Source of the DNA: JAZKBN01 sp040388605
GTDB lineage: Bacteria; Bacteroidota; Bacteroidia; Cytophagales; Flexibacteraceae
Direction: 5' to 3'
Assembly (NCBI GenBank): GCA_040388605.1
Contig: JAZKBN010000073.1
Location: 1-64,000, forward strand
Length of the DNA: 64,000 nucleotides
Shown: positions 35,129-42,567 of the stretch, in pieces
Layout: every line of letters begins with the position of its first letter
Position numbering within the stretch: the first letter of the stretch is position 1
Program-made: the position numbers and the translations under genes
The notes under the pieces: generated by a model
What the model saw: only the letters and a program-made list of their open reading frames with translations
The model's database searches: none
Told to the model about the DNA's origin: nothing

Positions 35129-37552
35129 TTAGTCAAAGCCGTTTGCGCCTTCGTCGTTGCTGCGGCGCTCTTTGCCGCCGTTCTGGATTTTACCGAAACG
35201 GTAGGTAAATCCCAGGAATGCAATGCGGGATTCCCTCTTAAAGCGGCTGTTGGTAGAAAAATCTGCTCCGTCGGAGGTGATGTTATACCGAAGGGTGTTA
35301 AAAACATCTGCTACACGGAGACTTATTGTGCCACGTGTGCCGAATACATTGTATTTGGCTGCAATATCAACATTGAAAGCAGTGCTGCGCTTACCCTGCG
35401 CCGTATTAACAGGGGAGCGGTAATTGAGTGCCAACTGGATATCGCATCGCCTGCTGACAGTAAATACATTGTTAAGCCTTACCCGGCTCATTAGGCTTGC
35501 CGTATTTATGGGCACACCATTATAAGAACCTATAATAGTCCTATAGAATAACGATGCGGAGCCGTTGAGCTTCCACCAATTATTCATAGGTGCCGAGCCT
35601 GCCATATCAATACCTGTGGATGTTTCAGTGCCTATGTTTTGAGGATTGTTCAGGGTAACCGTGTTCCCGGTAAGCGCGTCAATAATTACCTGCCTGAAGT
35701 CTTTAATGGTTTGTGTTTCAATGCGCGTGAATGCGGTTGCGCTCAGCTCTGCCCCGCCTGCAAAGCCTTTCTGTGCACCCAATTCAAATGAATGCACATA
35801 TTCGGGCTGTAAATTCGGGTTGCCTTTTACAAGGTTTAACTGGTCTGAGCGGTCTGTAAAGGGGTTCAGCTCATTGGCATCGGGCCTGCCAATGCGTTTT
35901 GAATAACCCAGCTGCACGCGCAGGTCTTTGGGGAAATCATAGGCTATGGTTGCACCCGGAAACAGGGTTAGGTACTGCTGCGTGAATTTTGTGCGCGACA
36001 CGGTTTGCTCGCCGTTAAGGTTGCTGAGTTCTGCCCGCAGGCCTGCCTGCCAGCTGAATTTGCCAATTGCATTTCCGTACAGGCCGTAAGCTGCCTGTAC
36101 ATACTGCTTATAAATAAACCTGTTCGATGGGTTAAAGCTCAGCTCCGGATCGCTGCTGAAAGTGTAATCTATATCATACTTTCGGTATGTGCTCCTAAGC
36201 CCCGCTTCAAATCTGCTTTTTTCGCCGAGCGGATGCACATAATCTGCCTGGGCAGAACCCTGGAGTGTACGGTTTACGGTATTCTGATGCTGTAAAACCG
36301 GGTTGCTCAGCAGGTAATTAATATCTGAAACTACCTTGTTAGCGGAAAATAACGGGGTAAATACTGCATTTGCGCTCAGTTCGCGACCTTTCTGCGCATC
36401 TCCCCAATTTCGCTTATAGTCAATGGAAATATCGGCAGATCGGTTTATGCCGGCTGTGCTGTTGCTGCGGTCGCTGCTGCCGGCGTTTACCATGCGGTCG
36501 GCTGCGCTGGCGTTTTCCTGCCTTGAATGCAGCATGTCTGAATTATCTGTAAAGTTAAAGCGGGGCTGAACGGCAAATGTAAATGTTTGCATGGGCGATA
36601 TGGCATAATCGAAGCCAAGCCGGATGGCATGCGAAGTTTGTATGTTATAGCCGCTGCGCTCCTGGTTCAGTACCAGCGTACTGTCTTTGGCAGTTGTGCT
36701 TTGGGCCAGCGATGCCCTGATCCAACGCCTGTCGCGGCGTAAGTCGTAAGAGCCGAACAGGTTCAGCTTCCCTTTGCGGTAGTTCAGGTTTAATGAACCG
36801 TTGTACTTATCGCCTGTTCCGACAAGGGTGGTTGCCTGCCCGTTCAGGCCGTTGCGCAGGTCTTTTTTAAGTATAATGTTCAGTATGCCTGCTGCCCCTG
36901 ATGCATCATACTTTGCCGAAGGATTGGTAATAACCTCTATGCTTTCAATGCTGCTTGCGGGTATCTGCTCAAGGGTGGTGCCTGTTTGCTTGCCGTCTAT
37001 TAATATGGTAACGCCTGCCGATCCCCTTATGCTTACCGCCCCGTTCTCATCTATGCTGACCGAGGGTACATTTTGCAGCAGGTCTATGGCCGTGCCGCCA
37101 ATGGCGGTCAGGTCTTTGGATACCTTAATTACCTGCTTGTCGAGGCTGTTATTTATTACGTTGCGCTCTGCGGTAACGGTTACATCACTCAGCTCCGTTG
37201 CAGTGGGGCGCAGGTGCAGCGTGCCTAAGCTTAATATAGCTTGCGCATCGGTTAAAGTTACCGCCTGCCTGCCGGTGCGGTAGCCCACTGCTGTAACTTT
37301 CAGTACATACTGCCCAAAGGGAACCTTGCTTATTTCAAACATTCCTTCGGCATCGGCCTGCATTCCTGCTGCAAAGCTTGAATCAGCTGCCCTGAGCAGA
37401 ACTACGGTTGCAAATGAGACCGGTTGCTTACTGCCGTTTTCAACCAGCCTGCCATGCACTGTACCGGTATTTTGAGCGTACAACAACATTGAAGGCCAAA
37501 GACAAGCTGTTATTATAAACCCGATAAACCGCGATATTCTGAATAGTAACAT
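35129..37552 (-). CDS. TonB-dependent-receptor-like outer-membrane barrel (OMP_b-brl family)
   Basis: An 807-residue outer-membrane protein. It has a signal peptide (to LLYAQ, about residue 27), a carboxypeptidase-regulatory-like domain (about 30-115), and a plug domain with VSIRGSAGVTILIDGKQ and an ASSIESIEVITNPSAKYDASGAAGILNI segment. A long beta barrel follows, ending at FRFGKIQNGGKERRSNDEGANGFD. The last barrel strand is followed by an unusual charged tail. It belongs to the group of plug-containing barrels without an adjacent SusD gene. The substrate is unknown. It lies in the same direction as, and upstream of, the PepSY-like gene and two-component pair. Confidence 0.88.
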   Translation of the reverse strand: MLLFRISRFIGFIITACLWPSMLLYAQNTGTVHGRLVENGSKQPVSFATVVLLRAADSSFAAGMQADAEGMFEISKVPFGQYVLKVTAVGYRTGRQAVTLTDAQAILSLGTLHLRPTATELSDVTVTAERNVINNSLDKQVIKVSKDLTAIGGTAIDLLQNVPSVSIDENGAVSIRGSAGVTILIDGKQTGTTLEQIPASSIESIEVITNPSAKYDASGAAGILNIILKKDLRNGLNGQATTLVGTGDKYNGSLNLNYRKGKLNLFGSYDLRRDRRWIRASLAQSTTAKDSTLVLNQERSGYNIQTSHAIRLGFDYAISPMQTFTFAVQPRFNFTDNSDMLHSRQENASAADRMVNAGSSDRSNSTAGINRSADISIDYKRNWGDAQKGRELSANAVFTPLFSANKVVSDINYLLSNPVLQHQNTVNRTLQGSAQADYVHPLGEKSRFEAGLRSTYRKYDIDYTFSSDPELSFNPSNRFIYKQYVQAAYGLYGNAIGKFSWQAGLRAELSNLNGEQTVSRTKFTQQYLTLFPGATIAYDFPKDLRVQLGYSKRIGRPDANELNPFTDRSDQLNLVKGNPNLQPEYVHSFELGAQKGFAGGAELSATAFTRIETQTIKDFRQVIIDALTGNTVTLNNPQNIGTETSTGIDMAGSAPMNNWWKLNGSASLFYRTIIGSYNGVPINTASLMSRVRLNNVFTVSRRCDIQLALNYRSPVNTAQGKRSTAFNVDIAAKYNVFGTRGTISLRVADVFNTLRYNITSDGADFSTNSRFKRESRIAFLGFTYRFGKIQNGGKERRSNDEGANGFD

Positions 37553-37654
37553 AAATAATTATATTCCCCGCTCAAATACAGGGCTTCCACAGCTGAATAA
37601 TTGAAATACCTGCGAAAGTACGCCGGTACTTAAACATGTTTTGCTCTTACTGCA

Positions 37655-39844
37655 TTAATTGAACAGGTTATACTTTAGGGCCAAATTTACAATCCTGCCT
37701 TCCTGGGGTGCCCATATCGAACTGAAATTAGGGTGCTGAATAGTGCCTGTAACCGTTTTTTCGTAGTTCGACTGTTTAATATCGAACAGGTTCTCACAGT
37801 TAAGCACAATGTGAAGGGGCCCGAATTGGCGTTCTACCATCATAGCAAAGAACCAATAATCAGGAACCCTTTGGTTGTTATAAATGTACTGCTGCCCCAC
37901 ACGGCTTGCCTCTGTGCCGAAGCGCCATTTGTCAGGAATGGTATAGGCAACCGTAACTGAAACTTTGTCCTGCGGGGCAAAAGGCAAATAGCTGTGCTCC
38001 CCGGTCCCGTTTCGGCGGGCAAGGGTATGGTTGTATCCCAAATACAGCTCCGTCATGCCGTAAGATGTACGCACATAAGTATCTGTACCCATTGTGTTCA
38101 CATCGAAAGCCGCGTTAATGAATTCTGTGTTACCTAAGCTGTTGGAACGGGCGATTACGGGGTTCGATATTTTGGTGTAAAACAGGGCCTGGTCGAGCTG
38201 AATTACGAACTCTTCCCACAATACCTTTTTAAACCCGAGGTCAGCGTTCAGACCTGTTGAACGCTCCGCTCTTATGGTATTGCTCACGGGCAGTAAATAC
38301 TGTATGCCCGATTTTACATGCGCATCAATCGGGGTAAGCAAACTGAAAGCATTAGGAGTCTTGTAGCCTGCGCCTGCATTTACGCGCAGCGTGTACGTAG
38401 AATTAAACTTATAAACCGCCGCCAAATCAGGCAGGAGGAAGTTACCGAAGGTATTATGCCTGTCGAACCTGATGCCGGGTTGCAGGGTCAGCTTTTCGGT
38501 CATATTCCAGTTGTCCTGAACAAATATGCCCATTGTGCTGTATGTAAAATTGCCGATGGGCGATATAGTAACTGCGGCTTTTGTAAAAGCTTCGGAGCTG
38601 TAATTGCCGCCGAAAACCAAAAGATGTTTGCCCAGTTTAAGCCTGTCGCTGAATTCAGTAAATACCGACACCTGCCTTCCTTTGAATATATAGCCGCTGT
38701 CGTTGGTCTGCCTGTCGAAAAAACTGCCTGTGCCTTTGAGCGTAATTGCATGACGGCCTGTGTTATGCTGAATATTGAAATCGGCGGTATGCCTGAGTAC
38801 AGTGTTTTTATTAAAATACCGGTGTAGTGAATCTGTGCCTTTTAGCGCTGTCAAATCTCCGCCCGCGCGTTCTTCGGCAACAAGCGCATAGCCGATATTT
38901 ATTTTTGTGACGGGGCTGAATTCGTAGAAGAATCTTGGATGAAAGCTTAGCTGTTTAATGAGCGGGCTGTCGCTGAAGCCGTCTTTATTTACATCAACCG
39001 CCTCCTGGTTGGTTACACCTGCAAATACGCTCATACCCGCCCGGCCGAAACGTTGGGAATAATACGCGTTAAAGTTAGTCTCTTTCAGATTTGAGCGGTT
39101 GAGCACAAAAGTGGCCGTTGGCTTTTCGCCCGGTGTTTTAGATACTATGTTGACCAGTCCGCCTATTGCGCCGCCGCCATAAAGTGTAGACACCGAACCT
39201 TTAATAATCTCTACTTGTTTTAAATCGAGAGGCGGTATTTGCAGCACACCCAGATTGCCGGCAAAACCCTCGTACAGCGGCAGGCCATCACGCAGAATTT
39301 GGGTGTACTTCGTATCAAGGCCCTGCATCCTGATACCTTGGTTCCCGTTTACAGGCGACAGCTTTTGAATGTGAATAATGGAAATGTCGCCGAGTATGGA
39401 GGCTACGTTACCGGGTACCACGGCCGCTTCTTCCAGCATATCCTCTTCGCCGAGCACCTCTGTCTTCATGGGCAGGTCTTCGAGGCGTGAGTTTGTGCGT
39501 GCTGAAGTAATAATAACTTCTTCCGTTTTTTCGGCTTCAGCGGCAAGCAATACAAGGAGGCCTTTTGCAGAGTCAGCATAAGGTATGGTTATGCTTATTG
39601 TTTTAGAACTGTATCCTAAGTTTCTTATCACTAAATCGGAAGTACCCCTTGGCAGCCCTTTAATTATGGCATAGCCCCCGGCATTAGCAATTGCGCCAAT
39701 GTGGTTATTGTTGGCCATGCTTACCGTAGCTCCTATAAGCACTTCACCGCTTGCCGAATCTTTGACAATTACTTTTAAGCCCGACTGTGCCCATGATACT
39801 GTTGCCGAAAAGAGGAACAGTGCAATTATTAAAGTATATTTCAT
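37655..39844 (-). CDS. TonB-dependent receptor
   Basis: Outer-membrane receptor, 729 residues from ATG 39844 (TTG 39856 is upstream), with signal peptide ending SATVSWAQ. A carboxypeptidase-regulatory-like domain spans about 20-105. The plug domain starts around 110 (DLPMKTEVLGEEDM ... GIRMQGLDTKYTQILRDGLP ... VEIIKGSVSTLYGGGAIGGLVNIV), and a 22-strand-type barrel ends in LALKYNLFN, the terminal aromatic expected for barrel assembly. The plug wording resembles BtuB/colicin-type and metal-chelate receptors rather than SusC. No SusD partner is present. Substrate not assignable; no B12 riboswitch was recognised upstream. Confidence 0.9.
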   Translation of the reverse strand: MKYTLIIALFLFSATVSWAQSGLKVIVKDSASGEVLIGATVSMANNNHIGAIANAGGYAIIKGLPRGTSDLVIRNLGYSSKTISITIPYADSAKGLLVLLAAEAEKTEEVIITSARTNSRLEDLPMKTEVLGEEDMLEEAAVVPGNVASILGDISIIHIQKLSPVNGNQGIRMQGLDTKYTQILRDGLPLYEGFAGNLGVLQIPPLDLKQVEIIKGSVSTLYGGGAIGGLVNIVSKTPGEKPTATFVLNRSNLKETNFNAYYSQRFGRAGMSVFAGVTNQEAVDVNKDGFSDSPLIKQLSFHPRFFYEFSPVTKINIGYALVAEERAGGDLTALKGTDSLHRYFNKNTVLRHTADFNIQHNTGRHAITLKGTGSFFDRQTNDSGYIFKGRQVSVFTEFSDRLKLGKHLLVFGGNYSSEAFTKAAVTISPIGNFTYSTMGIFVQDNWNMTEKLTLQPGIRFDRHNTFGNFLLPDLAAVYKFNSTYTLRVNAGAGYKTPNAFSLLTPIDAHVKSGIQYLLPVSNTIRAERSTGLNADLGFKKVLWEEFVIQLDQALFYTKISNPVIARSNSLGNTEFINAAFDVNTMGTDTYVRTSYGMTELYLGYNHTLARRNGTGEHSYLPFAPQDKVSVTVAYTIPDKWRFGTEASRVGQQYIYNNQRVPDYWFFAMMVERQFGPLHIVLNCENLFDIKQSNYEKTVTGTIQHPNFSSIWAPQEGRIVNLALKYNLFN

Positions 39845-40231
39845 TCTCTCTTTCAATTACTCACACAAAGGTGCCGGAGCATTTTGAGGATATTCTGATT
39901 GGTAATTTAAAAATGCCTGAAAGTAAAACCAGCCCAAATAAAAACGGACTTCGGTCATAAGCGGGAGCAAGCAGGGTAAGATGGCCGCATATAAAACCTG
40001 CTTATTGTTTTCAGCTGCCTGATGTGCTGTGTATTTTGCAACAGGTGCTGCTTGAATTAAATTACCCGGCAACCTTTTTACGGAATCTCCTTTATACAGT
40101 AAAAACTATAGTCAAAGTTTAAATTAAGGTGAATCCGGCTAAGCCGAGCCAAGTTTAAATTAACCTGCCCGTTGAAAAGCCAAACCTGGATACATACCTT
40201 TTTCCTTATACGGATTACAATTAAATACTCC
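39845..40231. other. Leader region of the TonB receptor; direct repeats and a possible small ORF
   Basis: AAGTTTAAATTAA occurs twice, at 40115-40127 and 40151-40163 (36 bp apart), with the small hairpin CGGCTAAGCCG between them. On the minus strand a 71-codon frame (TTG at 40072 to the stop at 39857) ends just before the receptor start; it has one hydrophobic segment but no family resemblance, so it is not called as a gene. Otherwise nothing recognised. Confidence 0.45.
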
Positions 40232-41104
40232 TTAAATCAGCTTGTAATTCTTATACTCCCCAAACCTGAGCCCCAGCCTTTCTTCCACAAACATGAGCAG
40301 CCTGCGGCGTTTACGCATGTTTTTCCTGGTAGTATCCAGAACCAGCTGACCCGGGTGCCGTTTTATACGCTCAAGCATAACTGCCGGGTGTGTACCTGTA
40401 AACTCCTTTACTGAATCTACAGATTCGTACTTAAAATTCTCTGCCTTGCGACTTTCCAATTTCATGTGATCATCGCTGTGCCAAAACCTGCCGAAATAGC
40501 TGAGCTTACGCCGCTGTTCAGGTAAAGATTTTACCCAGCCATAATGGTACATATATACCTCCGCCGACTTAACATTGAGTTTACGGTTATCGGCATTCCT
40601 GAATCCCTGCGCATCGCGGTAGCTTACAATATTGCGGCCTGTGCGCACCACGCGTATTTCACGCCTGTACCAGTTTCGGCTGTCGGCTATATAATTATAG
40701 GAGCCGTAAAAATGCCGGTACCTGAGTAAAATGCCTTCTACACGGAGATCGTTTTTATATTTCTCCATAGCTTCACGCAGGGGCTTAATGCCGTCTTCGT
40801 GTAATACTTCGTCGCCTTGTATGTATATGGCCCAATCTGAGTCTACCGATACTTCCGCCAGGGCCTTATCGGTTTCCTGTGCCAAAACGCGGCCGCCGCT
40901 GCGCATGTTATCGTCCCAAACAGTATTCAGTATTTTAATCTTGGGCGAATTAATACCGCGAATGAGCGCTTCAGTATTGTCTTCAGATTTACCTACAGCT
41001 ACAATAAACTCATCAACCAACGGCAATACCGATGTTATGGCCTCAACAATTGGGTAATCGTAAATTTCGGCATTGCGTATAAAGCTGAATCCGGATACTT
41101 TCAT
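40232..41104 (-). CDS. Family 2-like glycosyltransferase (GT-A fold)
   Basis: A 290-residue enzyme from ATG 41104; the frame is open 48 bases further upstream, but residue 17 (MKVSGFSFIRNA) is the family-like start. The nucleotide-sugar domain shows VDEFIVAVGKSEDNTEAL, the acidic metal-binding stretch WAIYIQGDEVLHEDG in place of DxD, and FRNADNRKLNV further on. The basic C-terminus is RKNMRKRRRLL. Bacteroidota have many such enzymes in surface glycan pathways. Here it is not inside a dedicated cluster; ndk lies upstream on the same strand, separated by a terminator. Confidence 0.82.
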   Translation of the reverse strand: MKVSGFSFIRNAEIYDYPIVEAITSVLPLVDEFIVAVGKSEDNTEALIRGINSPKIKILNTVWDDNMRSGGRVLAQETDKALAEVSVDSDWAIYIQGDEVLHEDGIKPLREAMEKYKNDLRVEGILLRYRHFYGSYNYIADSRNWYRREIRVVRTGRNIVSYRDAQGFRNADNRKLNVKSAEVYMYHYGWVKSLPEQRRKLSYFGRFWHSDDHMKLESRKAENFKYESVDSVKEFTGTHPAVMLERIKRHPGQLVLDTTRKNMRKRRRLLMFVEERLGLRFGEYKNYKLI

Positions 41105-41159
41105 GGCGATGTGACAGGGTACTAATTTCAGGCAATTTAAGGCATAAACCAATATGCAT

Positions 41160-41184
41160 AAAAAAGGGGACCAATTCGGCCCCC
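41160..41184 (-). terminator. Terminator of ndk
   Basis: On the minus strand GGGGGCC pairs with GGTCCCC (one G-U pair) over a short loop, followed by six Ts (the As at 41160-41165). It lies about 30 bp after the ndk stop. Confidence 0.88.
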
Positions 41185-41212
41185 GTTTTCAGGTAATTTT
41201 TACCTTAATAAA

Positions 41213-41635
41213 TTAGTATTGCTCGCGGCCGCTGAAAAAGTAGCTGCCTTCAATGGCGGCATTCTCATCAGAATCTGAACCGTGAACGGCGTTAGCTTCA
41301 ATAGATTTTGCGTATAGCTTACGAATGGTGCCTTCTTCTGCATTGGCAGGGTTGGTAGCGCCTATCAGCTTACGGAAATCTGCTACTGCATTTTCTTTTT
41401 CAAGAATCAGGGGAACTATAATGCCGCTGCTCATGTATTTGCAAAGGTCGGCGTAAAAGCCGCGTTCTTTGTGCACTTCATAAAATTTGCCTGCTTCGTC
41501 GGCAGTCAGCTTGGTTTGTTTCATGGCAACAATGCGGAAACCGGCGTCCTGTATTTGCTTCAGTATAGCGCCTGTGTATGCGCTTTCTGTGGCGTCGGGT
41601 TTCACAATGGCAAAAGTTCTGTTCGTAGCGCTCAT
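41213..41635 (-). CDS. ndk: Nucleoside diphosphate kinase
   Basis: Transfers the gamma phosphate between nucleoside triphosphates and diphosphates through a phosphohistidine. The 140-residue protein contains FAIVKPDAT at the start, HKERGFYADL, and the active-site NAVHGSDS with H118. Length and motif positions are normal. It is divergent from the CXXCH lipoprotein gene across about 215 bp and ends in its own terminator, so it is monocistronic. A TACCTTTG box lies about 60 nt upstream. Confidence 0.96.
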   Translation of the reverse strand: MSATNRTFAIVKPDATESAYTGAILKQIQDAGFRIVAMKQTKLTADEAGKFYEVHKERGFYADLCKYMSSGIIVPLILEKENAVADFRKLIGATNPANAEEGTIRKLYAKSIEANAVHGSDSDENAAIEGSYFFSGREQY

Positions 41636-41690
41636 CGCGTAGGGTGTTGTATTTTTGGGTTTTTAAATATTTCCTCTCGGAATTTGCCCG

Positions 41691-41698
41691 CAAAGGTA
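41691..41698 (-). promoter_or_regulatory. Candidate -7 element of ndk
   Basis: TACCTTTG on the minus strand fits TAnnTTTG and lies 56-63 nt upstream of the ndk start. No clear -33 TTTG was found at the right spacing. Confidence 0.4.
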
Positions 41699-41850
41699 TT
41701 CATATTCCTGCTTATAGGAAATATAGCTGTTTATTTCGCTTTGCTGCTATAAATTGCTTTTCTTGCAAGGCTATGCTTTCCCCGTCTGAAATTTTGCCCG
41801 AAACTGTTAAAACATCATTCCCTGAATCTAATAAACCTGCCTTAAATATA

Positions 41851-42477
41851 ATGGCAAGGCAGGTGCCTGCTCTTTTCTTTTTACTGCTGTTAGTGGGTTT
41901 AACTTCCTGCGGCGAACGCAGTAAAGAAAACAGCTCGGCTATGCGCACCGAAATGAACAGCCGCAAAATAAAGCGTGTTACAGCCTCAGATATTTCAGAA
42001 GCTGCCATGTACACCGGCACCCGCCTTTCCGCCAAAATAGATTCTGCCATGCAGGCCGGCATGGTTAAAGCCGGAGAGAGCTCCTGCCGCCCCCTTTTTG
42101 CATACTTTGCCGATTCGCTGGGCAATCTTGCCGGTGCTGCATTCAACCGTTGGGATAAAGATGGAGAGTGCCTTGGGCCGGACCAGGTAACTGAACGTTC
42201 CATACTGGAGGCATTCAACGCTTCAATTGCCGCCGGTACAATTCCCGGGGCCAACATACAGGAAATGTCAGATACTGCCATACTGTATAATTCACCTGTT
42301 TTGGTGCAGAGCTCCTGCCTGCAATGCCACGGCGAATCTAAAAATATGCAGGTTCAGAGCGGACCCGAGAAAATTATTCCCGGCAATATTTCTAACCTGA
42401 AAACGGGTATGGTAATAGGTTTTTACAGCATTTACATGCCCAAATCAGGCATTATAAGGCGGATGCCGTTGAAATAG
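41851..42477 (+). CDS. Lipoprotein with CXXCH heme motif (Tll0287/DUF3365-like)
   Basis: From ATG 41851 (208 residues) it has a lipoprotein signal: a hydrophobic stretch to LVGLTSCGER with lipobox LTSC. A helical sensor-like domain follows, with CLQCH near the C-terminus (a c-type heme attachment motif) and a downstream IGFYSIYMPK segment. This matches the Tll0287-like domain known from some sensor proteins. The earlier in-frame start at 41644 would overlap the ndk promoter and lacks a signal. It would bind one heme outside the cytoplasm, as a redox or gas sensor or an electron carrier. No partner gene is visible. Confidence 0.75.
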   Translation: MARQVPALFFLLLLVGLTSCGERSKENSSAMRTEMNSRKIKRVTASDISEAAMYTGTRLSAKIDSAMQAGMVKAGESSCRPLFAYFADSLGNLAGAAFNRWDKDGECLGPDQVTERSILEAFNASIAAGTIPGANIQEMSDTAILYNSPVLVQSSCLQCHGESKNMQVQSGPEKIIPGNISNLKTGMVIGFYSIYMPKSGIIRRMPLK

Positions 42478-42567
42478 GCGTATTTTTGCACCCGGAATCT
42501 GAATTTTGCTTAAATTCAGGTCTTGAATCAGGCGGGAAACTAATCATTGCCCCGAATTAATAGTAAT

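Noticed and set aside
39857..40072. A 71-codon TTG-started frame before the TonB receptor as a small gene.
   Set aside because: Non-standard start, no recognisable signal or family; mentioned only within the leader entry.
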